Assembly: GCA_934294885.1 (NCBI GenBank)
Contig: CAKRAK010000012.1
Span: 1 to 64,000, forward strand
Source: an uncultured Lachnospiraceae bacterium
GTDB lineage: Bacteria > Bacillota > Clostridia > Lachnospirales > Lachnospiraceae
DNA length: 64,000 bases
Direction of reading: 5' to 3'
The position numbers and the translations under genes were made by a program. The notes below the pieces were generated by a model. It was not told the origin of the DNA, made no database searches, and saw nothing but the letters and a program-made list of their open reading frames with translations. This document shows positions 15,177-23,566 of the stretch, piece by piece; positions within the stretch are counted from its first letter, which is position 1, and every line of letters begins with the position of its first letter.

Positions 15177-16562
15177 TTGCTTGAAATAAAGACTTTTGAA
15201 GACAAAGGACCTGCTAAGATTTTAGTAATTGGTGTAGGTGGTGCAGGTAACAATGCAGTAAACAGAATGATTGATGAGAATATTAACGGTGTTGATTTGG
15301 TGGCCATTAACACTGATAAGCAGGTATTGGCTACATCGAAGGCTCCAACTAAGATTCAGATTGGTGAGAAATTAACAAAGGGATTAGGAGCCGGAGCAAA
15401 ACCTGAAGTAGGAGCAGGAGCTATTGAAGAAAATCGTGAAGAGATTACCGAACTGGTAAAAGATGCTGATATGGTATTTGTTACCTGCGGTATGGGTGGT
15501 GGAACCGGAACCGGTGCAGCACCTGTTGTTGCTGAGATTGCTAAGAATCTTGGTATTCTTACTGTTGGTGTTGTTACAAAGCCATTTTCTTTTGAAGGAA
15601 AGCCTCGTATGAATAATGCTTTGGCAGGTATTGATAGATTAAAAGAGAATGTTGATACATTGATTGTTGTTCCGAATGACAAGCTGTTACAGATTTGTGA
15701 TAAGAGAACAACGATTCCGGATGCCCTTAAGAAGGCAGATGAAGTTTTACAGCAGGGTGTACAAGGTGTTACTGATTTGATTCAGAGTCCTGGAATTATT
15801 AATCTTGACTTTGCTGATATTCAGTCTGTAATGCGTGATAAGGGTATTGCACATATCGGTATCGGACGTGGAAGTGGTGAAGATAAGGCTGTTGAAGCAA
15901 TTAAGCAGGCTATGGAATCACCATTGTTAGAGACAACGGTTTCCGGTGCTACAGATATTATTATTAACTTTGCCGGTAACATTGGTATGATTGAAGCATA
16001 TGATGCTGTTAATTACTTAACAGAAGCTGCCGGGGATGATGTAAATATTATCTTTGGTACTGTTGATAATGAGACACTTGGTGACGAGGTCAGCATTACA
16101 ATTATTGCCACAGGTATTGAGGGCGCTGCAGCTAAGCGTACTTCAGTTGGTGGATTTTCAACAACTGCGTTTAAGCAGAATGTTACACCGGTTCAGCCTA
16201 CCGTTGTTCAGCCGCAGGTTGTACAGCCACAGGTTCAGAATCCGATTTCGCAGACTATGCAGCCAACTACACCGGTACAGCCGGCTTATCGTGCAAGTCA
16301 GGTAACAACACCTCAGCCTCAGGAGACAACACAGTCAGGCTTTGTTGCACAGCAGGCAACACCGACATTCAGTAATCAGCCGATTACATCTACACACCCA
16401 AAGGCTGCACCTAAGCCATCATTTTTGAATGGTGCAGGTAGTACAGCTTCTTCGGCCGGAACAACTTCAACCGTTGCACCGGTAACGACAGCAAGACCAC
16501 AGACTTCATCTCAGGAGAATGATGGAAGTATTAAGATTCCTGAATTTTTAAAGAGAAGATAA
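15177..16562 (+). CDS. ftsZ: Cell division GTPase FtsZ
   Basis: Tubulin homologue that forms the Z-ring. It has VGGAGNNAVNRMI at the N-terminus, the tubulin signature GGGTGTGAAP, a T7-type loop NLDFADIQSVM, then a long Gln/Pro/Thr-rich linker (about 320-445) and the conserved C-terminal peptide IKIPEFLKRR that binds FtsA, SepF or EzrA-type partners. I chose TTG 15177 (461 aa) because AAGGAGGA lies 7 nt upstream and the protein then starts LEIKTFE; the frame extends upstream to 15066 without support. ftsA is not adjacent. Confidence 0.97.
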   Translation: MLEIKTFEDKGPAKILVIGVGGAGNNAVNRMIDENINGVDLVAINTDKQVLATSKAPTKIQIGEKLTKGLGAGAKPEVGAGAIEENREEITELVKDADMVFVTCGMGGGTGTGAAPVVAEIAKNLGILTVGVVTKPFSFEGKPRMNNALAGIDRLKENVDTLIVVPNDKLLQICDKRTTIPDALKKADEVLQQGVQGVTDLIQSPGIINLDFADIQSVMRDKGIAHIGIGRGSGEDKAVEAIKQAMESPLLETTVSGATDIIINFAGNIGMIEAYDAVNYLTEAAGDDVNIIFGTVDNETLGDEVSITIIATGIEGAAAKRTSVGGFSTTAFKQNVTPVQPTVVQPQVVQPQVQNPISQTMQPTTPVQPAYRASQVTTPQPQETTQSGFVAQQATPTFSNQPITSTHPKAAPKPSFLNGAGSTASSAGTTSTVAPVTTARPQTSSQENDGSIKIPEFLKRR

Positions 16563-16582
16563 TTGGATAAAGACTTATATAA

Positions 16583-16619
16583 AACCTCCGTTAGAAGAAA
16601 TTCTGACGGAGGTTTTTTT
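16583..16619 (+). terminator. Terminator after ftsZ
   Basis: AACCTCCGTTAGAA pairs with TTCTGACGGAGGTT around GAAA, with one wobble, followed by a T-run. It closes the dcw cluster. Confidence 0.9.
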
Positions 16620-16661
16620 GTTATGGCTCTGAGAAAAAAGATGCGAAATACAATACGCTTT

Positions 16662-16695
16662 TTCGACGAAATATGTAGATGGGAAAGCATATACT
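16662..16695 (+). promoter_or_regulatory. Candidate Spo0A-box promoter of spoIIGA-sigE
   Basis: TTCGACGAA (16662-16670) matches six of seven bases of the 0A box TTCGACA in each orientation. TATACT at 16690-16695 lies 22 bp after TTCGAC. The Bacillus subtilis spoIIG promoter is known for a 22-bp spacer with 0A boxes at -35. Against it, the predicted start would fall almost on the ribosome site (16702-16708). Confidence 0.35.
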
Positions 16696-16712
16696 TTTGA
16701 TAAAGGAGCAGG

Positions 16713-17585
16713 ATGTACATGCAGGTAAAGTTATACTTAGATGTTATTTTCCTAATTAATTTTATTGCGGACTGTTTTGTATTGTTTTGTGTGAATGTCT
16801 TACTGCATTTACATACAAAATGCTGGAGAATTGTTTTAGGAGGATTTGCAGGTTCCGTTGCTTTACTGTTTTTTATAATACATAGGTGGTTTCTTTACCC
16901 TGTGACATCTGCTTTCATCTATATTGGAATCAGTTTAGGAGCAAATATAATATGCTTTGGATTGAAAAAAGGTTTTTTTTCAAAATGGCTCCTGTCCACC
17001 ACAATTATGGTTCTGATTGGAAGTTGTATGAATTACATAAAATATATGACTGGGTTGTCGGTTTTGCATTTTGGCAAATGGCTGCTTTGTTTTTTTGCGG
17101 CTGAAAGTACCGTGTTCATTCTATTGATGAAGCTCATTCCGATGCAAAAACATAGCAAACAGATGTATACAGTGATATTTAAGTTAAATAATCGGCGTAC
17201 TTCACAGGTATTATACATGGATACCGGAAATTTTCTCTGGGATCCCATGTTTCAAAAACCGGTTATTATTTTAAATGAAAAATGTATGGATACATGCTTT
17301 ACGGTGGATGAATATAGATTGCTGAAGGAATATTTTGATACAGGAATATTGAATTATAAAAGTCTGCATTCTAGTGAAATGCAAATGAAATATTGTTTCC
17401 ATGAAATCAGTTATGAAAGTGTAGGAAGAAAAAAGGGAAAATTATTATGCTTTCTTATGGATGAGGTGGAGATTATAGAAGGACACAAAAAACTTTACAG
17501 ACAGCCGGTGGCACTGGTTCAGGAAAATCTTTTTTATGGAAAGCTCTATCAGGGTCTGTTGCAGCCGGATTGTATTTCATTATGA
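16713..17585 (+). CDS. spoIIGA: Sporulation sigma-E processing peptidase SpoIIGA
   Basis: Membrane aspartic protease of the mother-cell side of the septum that removes the pro-sequence of sigma-E. Five membrane helices occupy about residues 5-145, followed by a cytoplasmic protease domain with the catalytic motif D170-T-G-N (MDTGNFLWDP). The length of 290 aa is near the family norm. AAAGGAG at 16702-16708 supports ATG 16713; ATG 16719 is also possible. It is directly followed by its substrate gene sigE, as in Bacillus. Confidence 0.95.
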   Translation: MYMQVKLYLDVIFLINFIADCFVLFCVNVLLHLHTKCWRIVLGGFAGSVALLFFIIHRWFLYPVTSAFIYIGISLGANIICFGLKKGFFSKWLLSTTIMVLIGSCMNYIKYMTGLSVLHFGKWLLCFFAAESTVFILLMKLIPMQKHSKQMYTVIFKLNNRRTSQVLYMDTGNFLWDPMFQKPVIILNEKCMDTCFTVDEYRLLKEYFDTGILNYKSLHSSEMQMKYCFHEISYESVGRKKGKLLCFLMDEVEIIEGHKKLYRQPVALVQENLFYGKLYQGLLQPDCISL

Positions 17586-17598
17586 TTTGGAGGACTTT

Positions 17599-18327
17599 AT
17601 GATTAATATAGTAAATGGTGAAAAATTCAAATTAACGCTGGGAAAAATGTTTCTTGTACCCAAAAAGGAGATTCATTATATAGGGGGCTCGGATATACTT
17701 CCCCCTCCCTTATCGCCTCAGGAGGAAAAAGCGCTACTGGAAAAAATGGATGAACCGGATGATACTGAGGTTCGAAGTATTCTGATCGAACGGAATTTGA
17801 GACTGGTTGTTTATATTGCAAAAAAATTTGATAATACAGGTGTTGGAGTGGAGGATTTAATATCCATTGGAACCATTGGATTAATTAAAGCGATTAATAC
17901 CTTTAAAATAGATAAGAACATTAAGCTGGCAACCTATGCGTCCAGATGCATCGAAAACGAAATATTGATGTATTTGAGACGAAGTGCAAAAACAAAAATG
18001 GAAATATCCATTGATGAACCCTTAAATGTTGACTGGGATGGAAATGAATTACTGCTTTCGGATATTTTAGGAACGGAGGAGGATATTATTTATCGGGATT
18101 TAGAGGATGAGGTAGACCGGGATTTGTTGAAAAAGGCTATGACGATTTTAACGGATCGGGAAAAGCTGATTATAGATTTAAGGTTCGGCTTAAACAGTGA
18201 TAAAGGGGAGGAAATGACACAAAAAGAGGTTGCGGATTTGTTGGGAATTTCCCAGTCCTATATATCAAGGTTGGAAAAGAAGATCATGAAACGACTGAAA
18301 AAAGAAATGCTTCGGATTGGTGCATAA
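17599..18327 (+). CDS. sigE: RNA polymerase sigma-E, mother-cell pro-sigma factor
   Basis: Early mother-cell sigma factor, made as an inactive precursor. The N-terminal pro-peptide leads into HYIGGSDILPPPLS, the processing region known from Bacillus sigma-E. Regions 2 (ERNLRLVVYIAKKFDNTGVGVEDLISIGTIGLIKA) and 4 (helix-turn-helix near MTQKEVADLLGISQSYISRLEKKI) are clear. Start ATG 17599 (242 aa) has TTTGGAGG upstream; the frame overlapping spoIIGA is rejected. It follows spoIIGA by 13 nt. Confidence 0.97.
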   Translation: MINIVNGEKFKLTLGKMFLVPKKEIHYIGGSDILPPPLSPQEEKALLEKMDEPDDTEVRSILIERNLRLVVYIAKKFDNTGVGVEDLISIGTIGLIKAINTFKIDKNIKLATYASRCIENEILMYLRRSAKTKMEISIDEPLNVDWDGNELLLSDILGTEEDIIYRDLEDEVDRDLLKKAMTILTDREKLIIDLRFGLNSDKGEEMTQKEVADLLGISQSYISRLEKKIMKRLKKEMLRIGA

Positions 18328-18417
18328 TATGGAAGATTTTGGTTTCTTCCCTTCGTATAAATAAAATGAAAAATGTGAATCCTTAATGTTATAGATGCAT
18401 TTAAGGAGGAACGGAAA

Positions 18418-19197
18418 ATGGCGTTAAACAAGGTTGTGATTTGCGGAGTGAACACTTCAAAATTACCATTGCTTTCGGATGAAGAAAAAAACGAATTGTT
18501 TATTCAGGTGGAAAATGGAGACCGGATGGCTCGTAACCGTCTGATAGAAGGAAATTTGAGACTTGTATTAAGTGTGATTCAGAGGTTTTCCAATTCATCT
18601 GAAAATGCGGATGATTTGTTTCAGGTGGGCTGTATCGGTCTGATGAAGGCAATTGATAATTTTGACCGTAGTTTAAATGTTAAGTTTTCCACATATGCGG
18701 TTCCTATGATAATCGGGGAATGTAGAAGATATTTAAGAGATAATAATACAATACGTGTATCCAGATCCTTAAGAGATATTGCCTATAAGGCAATCTATAC
18801 AAGGGAGAGGATATTACGGGAAGAAGACCGGGAGGCAACAATAGATGAAATTGCAAAGGAAATAGAAATTGAGAAAGAGTTTGTTGTTATGGCGTTAGAT
18901 GCCATTGCAACGCCAATATCCCTGTATGATCCTGTATATCAGGAGGGTGGAGATACGTTATATATCGTAGATCAGATTAGTGATAAAAAGAATCGGGAAG
19001 ATAACTGGGTTGAGGATATCTCGTTAAAGGAGGCGATGAACCGGTTATCTGCTAGGGAATATAACATTATCAAGCTTCGATTTTTTGAGGGAAAAACTCA
19101 GACAGAGGTGGCAGAGGAAATCTCTATATCCCAGGCACAGGTGTCCCGATTGGAAAAATCTGCATTGAAATCCATGAAGAACTATTTGGATATATAA
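18418..19197 (+). CDS. sigG: RNA polymerase sigma-G, late forespore sigma factor
   Basis: The N-terminus MALNKVVICGVNTSKLPLLSDEE closely matches the diagnostic sigma-G leader (NKVEICGVDTSKLP). Region 2 (NRLIEGNLRLVLSVIQRF, DLFQVGCIGLMKAIDNFD), region 3 and a region 4 helix-turn-helix (KTQTEVAEEISISQAQVSRLEKSA) follow; 259 aa is standard. AAGGAGG precedes the ATG. The 90-nt gap after sigE should carry a forespore (sigma-F) promoter, but I cannot point to one with confidence. Known targets of sigma-G include gpr, at 42895. Confidence 0.97.
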   Translation: MALNKVVICGVNTSKLPLLSDEEKNELFIQVENGDRMARNRLIEGNLRLVLSVIQRFSNSSENADDLFQVGCIGLMKAIDNFDRSLNVKFSTYAVPMIIGECRRYLRDNNTIRVSRSLRDIAYKAIYTRERILREEDREATIDEIAKEIEIEKEFVVMALDAIATPISLYDPVYQEGGDTLYIVDQISDKKNREDNWVEDISLKEAMNRLSAREYNIIKLRFFEGKTQTEVAEEISISQAQVSRLEKSALKSMKNYLDI

Positions 19198-19235
19198 AAT
19201 ATGTATCTGTTTTGCCAGATTTGAAAGGAAATTCG

Positions 19236-19264
19236 TTGTCATTTTAATGAAATTGTGCTATAAT
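19236..19264 (+). promoter_or_regulatory. Promoter before the P-loop protein
   Basis: TTGTCA (19236-19241), a 17-bp spacer and an extended -10 TGCTATAAT (TATAAT at 19259-19264), 55 nt before the ATG at 19320. Confidence 0.75.
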
Positions 19265-19319
19265 TTTGACGGTTATTCGAAAGATATAAGCCGATAGGCA
19301 TAAAGGAGGCACATATAGA

Positions 19320-19889
19320 ATGAAACATTTAATTTTGGTTACTTCACCACCAGCATGCGGAAAAACATTTATTTCCAGACAGTTGGCAAAGGCATTGACA
19401 AATTGTGTATATTTGGATAAGGATACATTGATTGTATTATCAAAGCAGATCTTTGCAGTTGCGGGAGAAGAGTATAACCGATCATCTGATTTTTTCCAGA
19501 AGGAAATTCGCGATTATGAGTATTACTGTATTTTGGATCTGGCTATGGAAGCATTAGACTATAACGATACGGTTTTAATTAATGCACCATTTACAGATGA
19601 GATTCGTGATGATGCATATCTGGATTCATTACGGGAGCGTCTGGCAAAACACGGAGCTGAATTAGTGGTTATTTGGGTTAATACAAGAGTAGAAGTTTGT
19701 AAGGAAAGAATGATAAAGCGTAATTCAGATCGTGATACATGGAAGCTTGAGCATTGGGATGAGTATATTTCCCGTTGTAATTTTAATCAGCCGGATAATA
19801 TTAAGGAACTGATCGTATTTGAGAATTCTTCGGAGGAAGAATATGAGGAATCAATCAGTCGTGTTGTAAAACAATTAAGAGGCGAGTAA
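19320..19889 (+). CDS. P-loop kinase-like protein (zeta-toxin/shikimate-kinase-like AAA)
   Basis: A 189-aa cytoplasmic protein with a Walker A SPPACGKTFISRQLAKAL at residues 8-25 and a possible Walker B-like strand DTVLINAPF near 83. It resembles small nucleoside/metabolite kinases of the AAA_33 type. The substrate cannot be told. It has its own promoter and terminator, so it is a single-gene unit. AAAGGAGG lies about 10 nt before the ATG. Confidence 0.75.
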   Translation: MKHLILVTSPPACGKTFISRQLAKALTNCVYLDKDTLIVLSKQIFAVAGEEYNRSSDFFQKEIRDYEYYCILDLAMEALDYNDTVLINAPFTDEIRDDAYLDSLRERLAKHGAELVVIWVNTRVEVCKERMIKRNSDRDTWKLEHWDEYISRCNFNQPDNIKELIVFENSSEEEYEESISRVVKQLRGE

Positions 19890-19890
19890 G

Positions 19891-19919
19891 AAAACGGCGC
19901 TTAATAAGCGCCGTTTTTT
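19891..19919 (+). terminator. Terminator between the P-loop gene and glgB
   Basis: AAAACGGCGC pairs perfectly with GCGCCGTTTT around a 7-nt loop and runs into T residues. Confidence 0.9.
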
Positions 19920-19948
19920 CTGTAAAACTAGATTAAGAGGAGTACAGG

Positions 19949-22411
19949 ATGGTAAACAAAAGACCAGTGTTTGCAATCAATTGGAATGAAGTTAATATGT
20001 TGGTGGAGGGACATCATGACAATCCTCATCATATTCTTGGTATGCATGAAACCATAGATGGGGTATATATTAATGCATATTTCCCCGGGGCAGAATCTGT
20101 GAAAGCGATTGCTAAAACAAAAAAGAAAGTATACGAATTAAAAAGCGAACGGGTTGCAGGTTTTTTCTCCATAAAGATATCTGATGAATCACCGTTTTTG
20201 TATGAGTTCGAAGTATGTTATTTGGACGGGACAAAAAAAATCCTGCAGGATGCATATAATTATGATGCAGTAATCAATCCAATTGATATCAGCGAGTTTA
20301 ACGACGGAATTTGTTATGATATATACAAAAAATTAGGTTCACATCCTTACGAAATTGACGGAGAAAGCGGAGTGCTTTTTGCTGTCTGGGCGCCTCATGC
20401 GCAAAGAGTTTCGGTTGTCGGTAATTTTAATGACTGGAACGGCAGACAACATATGATGCGTCGTGTAGAATATTCCGGTATTTTTGAATTGTTTGTTCCG
20501 GGTATTAAAGTTGGCGAGATATATAAGTATGAGATAGCAACGAAAAATGGAAATGTATTTATGAAGCCGGATCCTTATGGAAATGGTTTTGAGCTTCGTC
20601 CCGGTGATGCTTCTAAGGTAGTGGACCTGTCTTACGATTGGACAGATACACAGTATTATGAGGAACGCAGGCTTGTTAAAAGCGAAGTACCGATGAATAT
20701 TTATGAGGTTCATTTAGGTGGGTTCAAGCATCCTACAGACGGAAGAGAATTTTTTAACTACAGAGAAATTGCACAGCTGCTTGCTGATTACGTTTCTGAT
20801 ATGGGATATACCCATGTGGAGATTATGCCGATTATGGAGCATGAGCAGGATGGTACCTTAGGGTACCAGACAACAGGCTTTTATGCCCCGACTTCGAGAT
20901 ACGGAGAGCCGGCAGATTTTAAGTATTTTGTAGATTATCTGCACAAAAAAGGCATTGGTGTTATTTGCGACTGGGTACCCGGTCAGTTTCCTATGAATGG
21001 AGGTCTGGCATGCTTTGACGGAGAACCTTTGTATGAGCCGAAGGATCCGAAAAAAAGCATTAATCCAAGATGGGGAACTTACATATTTGACTATGGTCAA
21101 AAAGAAGTGAGAAATTATCTGATCTCTAATGCATTGTATTGGATTGATGAATATCATTTGGATGGTCTTAAAATCGATCATGCTGCTTCTATGTTATATT
21201 TAGATTATGGAAAGAGTTATGGGGAATGGATTCCAAATGAATTTGGAGGAAATGAAAACCTTGATGCGATTGCTTTTTTCAAAGACCTGAATGAATTGAT
21301 GAATGAGAAATATCCTACCTGTATGATGATCGTGGAAGAAGAGTCCGGATGGCCGATGATGACGGAAGCGGTAAGCAGTGGCGGAATGGGATTTGACTAT
21401 CGATATAATATGTCCTGTATGCAGGATTTGCTGTCTTATATGGCATTGGATCCTCTTTATCGTAAGTATGAGCATAAGAAACTGGTTAACAGTCTGACCA
21501 ATGCCTATGATGAACGGTATATTTTGGAATTTTCCCACAGTGAGGTTGTTGGTGGCAAGGGCTCTATTGCAGAACAGATGCCGGGAGGCTATGAGGAGAA
21601 ATTCTCGAATCTCCGTTTGTTGTACGGATACATGATGATGCATCCGGGAAAGAAGCTTTTATTCATGGGACAGGAATTTGCCCAGTTTAAAGAGTTTTCT
21701 GCCACAACAGAGGTTGGCTGGGATTTACTTGAGTTTGCAGCTCACAGGATATTGAAAAATTATGTGAAGGCTTTGAATCATCTGTATAAGTCCGAGCCGG
21801 CGTTATATGAATTGGATAATAATGCAGAGGGATTTGAGTGGATTAATTCGACTGCTGCAGATGAAAGTATTGTTTCCTTTCTTCGTAAAAGCAACAAGAA
21901 AGAGGAGACACTGTTAATTATATGTAACTTTACACCGGTAACATATACAAAGTATAAGGTTGGTGTTCCGTATCAGGGCAATTACAAAGAAGTTTTTTGC
22001 AGTGATTTAGAGGAATTTGGTGGCAATGGAAGTCTGAATAAGGTAGTAAAGGTTAGTAAACGCAGTGCCTGTGACGGACGTAAGAATTCTATTACCATAG
22101 ATTTGGCACCTCTTTCCATGAGTATTTTCAAGCTGACGGATGAAGCACCTGTCAGTAAAAAAACATCAGGAAAGACGACTACAAATGAAAACGGTAACGT
22201 AGAGAGTACGACAATGAAAAACAGTAATGTAAGAAGTACAACCACGAAGAAAACCAGTAATACAAAAGGTGCTGCAACAAAGAAGAGCGGTAATACAAAA
22301 GGTGCTGCAACAAAGAAGAGCAGTAATGCAAGAAGTACAACAGCGAAGAAAACCAGTAATACAAAAGGTGCTGTAACAAAGAAGAGCAGTAATACAAAAA
22401 AACATATGTGA
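19949..22411 (+). CDS. glgB: GlgB-like alpha-glucan branching enzyme homologue with altered catalytic residues
   Basis: Full GlgB architecture: N-terminal beta domain, CBM48 (about 116-215, VWAPHAQRVSVVGNFNDWNG), GH13 barrel (about 240-600) and C-terminal beta domain (to about 735). Against the seven invariant GH13 residues (E. coli GlgB D335, H340, R403, D405, E458, H525, D526) this protein has D341, Q346, K408, D410, E463, H530 and S531. The nucleophile and acid/base are kept, but the His, the Arg and the third carboxylate are replaced. The last 65 residues form a Lys/Thr/Ser-rich tail of 11-residue repeats. No other glycogen gene is nearby. It may be a pseudo-enzyme or a variant with changed activity. 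Confidence 0.88.
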   Translation: MVNKRPVFAINWNEVNMLVEGHHDNPHHILGMHETIDGVYINAYFPGAESVKAIAKTKKKVYELKSERVAGFFSIKISDESPFLYEFEVCYLDGTKKILQDAYNYDAVINPIDISEFNDGICYDIYKKLGSHPYEIDGESGVLFAVWAPHAQRVSVVGNFNDWNGRQHMMRRVEYSGIFELFVPGIKVGEIYKYEIATKNGNVFMKPDPYGNGFELRPGDASKVVDLSYDWTDTQYYEERRLVKSEVPMNIYEVHLGGFKHPTDGREFFNYREIAQLLADYVSDMGYTHVEIMPIMEHEQDGTLGYQTTGFYAPTSRYGEPADFKYFVDYLHKKGIGVICDWVPGQFPMNGGLACFDGEPLYEPKDPKKSINPRWGTYIFDYGQKEVRNYLISNALYWIDEYHLDGLKIDHAASMLYLDYGKSYGEWIPNEFGGNENLDAIAFFKDLNELMNEKYPTCMMIVEEESGWPMMTEAVSSGGMGFDYRYNMSCMQDLLSYMALDPLYRKYEHKKLVNSLTNAYDERYILEFSHSEVVGGKGSIAEQMPGGYEEKFSNLRLLYGYMMMHPGKKLLFMGQEFAQFKEFSATTEVGWDLLEFAAHRILKNYVKALNHLYKSEPALYELDNNAEGFEWINSTAADESIVSFLRKSNKKEETLLIICNFTPVTYTKYKVGVPYQGNYKEVFCSDLEEFGGNGSLNKVVKVSKRSACDGRKNSITIDLAPLSMSIFKLTDEAPVSKKTSGKTTTNENGNVESTTMKNSNVRSTTTKKTSNTKGAATKKSGNTKGAATKKSSNARSTTAKKTSNTKGAVTKKSSNTKKHM
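22217..22408 (+). repeat. 33-bp minisatellite coding the GlgB basic tail
   Basis: Six imperfect 33-bp units encode 11-residue repeats of two kinds, KNSNVRSTTTK-like and KTSNTKGAATK-like, followed by a partial unit. The tail is strongly cationic. Copy number is likely to vary between strains. Confidence 0.8.
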
Positions 22412-22475
22412 AGAATAGCAGTGACGGAAAAAGCTGCCTGCAAAGAATGCATAGAACGATAGAAACAATTATATG

Positions 22476-22521
22476 AAGGCTGTCATCATAATGTGGTGAC
22501 GGCTTACATTTTTCTTAATGA
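22476..22521 (+). terminator. Terminator after glgB
   Basis: AAGGCTGTCATCA pairs with TGGTGACGGCTT with one bulge, followed by ACATTTTTCTT. Confidence 0.65.
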
Positions 22522-22560
22522 ATAACGGATATATTCAGATAGCGAGGAGGTTGCTGCATT

Positions 22561-23451
22561 ATGATATGGAATCGTTGTTTAATAGAAGCGGATGCCGTAA
22601 GCGAAACGGCTAAAAGCATGGAAGCATCTGCAAGCTTTGCAAAAAAGACATTGAATCAGTTGGGAGACTGGATGATGGGAAAGCTTGGAAGTGTGATCAT
22701 TGCCGGTCTGTTTATTTTTATCGGATTGCGTATAATTAATATCTTTCTAAAGTTTTTAAGAAAATCATTTGAACATTCCAAAATGGATTCTTCTGTTGCC
22801 GGATTTCTGCTATCGGTAATCCGTGTGGTGTGCTATATCCTGATGCTGATTACCGCAGCCGCAATGGTGGGAATTGAGGTGACCAGCTTTGTAACCATAC
22901 TCGGTACGGCATCTTTGGCAATCGGTCTTGCGTTGCAGGGAGCATTGTCAAATCTTGCGGGTGGTGTGTTGATTCTTTTGCTGAAGCCTTTTCAGGTAGG
23001 AGATTACATTATAGAAAATGATAAAAACAACGAAGGAACGGTTGTATCCATTGATGTGTTTTATACAAAGCTGAAAACCCATGATAATAAAGTGATTGTG
23101 ATTCCCAATGGAATCCTTGCAGCCAATTCATTGGTAAACCTTACTGATGAGGAAAAGCGTAAGGTTGAAGTTAAGATTTCTGTTGCATATCAAAGTGATA
23201 TACAGAAAGTAAAAACAGTGGTTCAGAATGTAATCAATCAGGATGAGAGAATCTTAAAAACGGAGCCTCAGGACATCTTTATTGATTCCTTTGATGACAG
23301 CGGAATGATGATGGGAATCCGGGTCTGGGTTGCAACGACAGATTACTGGCCGGTAACATGGGCTTTGAGGGAACAGATCAAACAGGCATTTGACAGGGAT
23401 GGAATAGAGATACCATATAACCGGTTGGAGGTTGATATGCTTCATAAATAA
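22561..23451 (+). CDS. mscS: Small-conductance mechanosensitive channel, MscS family
   Basis: Osmotic safety valve of the cytoplasmic membrane. After an N-terminal amphipathic stretch there are three membrane helices (about 40-62, 80-105, 110-145). The pore helix TM3 is unmistakable: ASLAIGLALQGALSNLAGGVLILLLKPF. The MscS beta domain follows (GDYI, VVIPNGILAANSLVNLT) and the C-terminal alpha/beta domain ends IPYNRLEVDML. The length of 296 aa is typical. GGAGG lies 10 nt upstream. It is a single-gene unit. Confidence 0.95.
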   Translation: MIWNRCLIEADAVSETAKSMEASASFAKKTLNQLGDWMMGKLGSVIIAGLFIFIGLRIINIFLKFLRKSFEHSKMDSSVAGFLLSVIRVVCYILMLITAAAMVGIEVTSFVTILGTASLAIGLALQGALSNLAGGVLILLLKPFQVGDYIIENDKNNEGTVVSIDVFYTKLKTHDNKVIVIPNGILAANSLVNLTDEEKRKVEVKISVAYQSDIQKVKTVVQNVINQDERILKTEPQDIFIDSFDDSGMMMGIRVWVATTDYWPVTWALREQIKQAFDRDGIEIPYNRLEVDMLHK

Positions 23452-23462
23452 TATTCATATAA

Positions 23463-23478
23463 TGTGAATAAATATACA
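23463..23478 (+). promoter_or_regulatory. Candidate ARG box before argD
   Basis: TGTGAATAAATATACA resembles the arginine-repressor operator (TGAAT-N4-ATTCA type) and lies 7 bp upstream of the argD -35 element. Similar sequences occur before argH and argC. Confidence 0.5.
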
Positions 23479-23485
23479 AGACGCC

Positions 23486-23514
23486 TTGACAAATAATGGA
23501 TAGAAACCTACAAT
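23486..23514 (+). promoter_or_regulatory. argD promoter
   Basis: A consensus TTGACA (23486-23491) and TACAAT (23509-23514) with 17-bp spacing, 53 nt before the argD start. Confidence 0.8.
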
Positions 23515-23566
23515 GATAAATGCGTTTTACAAATGTTTATATGTACGGATTCTGAAAGGAGATAAA

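Noticed and set aside
17536..17598. sigE start inside spoIIGA
   Set aside because: It would lengthen the pro-peptide beyond the family norm; ATG 17599 has TTTGGAGG.
22166..22468. Overlapping antisense frames opposite the GlgB tail (Leu/Cys/Ser-rich)
   Set aside because: They are the reverse reading of the 33-bp basic repeats, lack ribosome sites and look like low-complexity artefacts.
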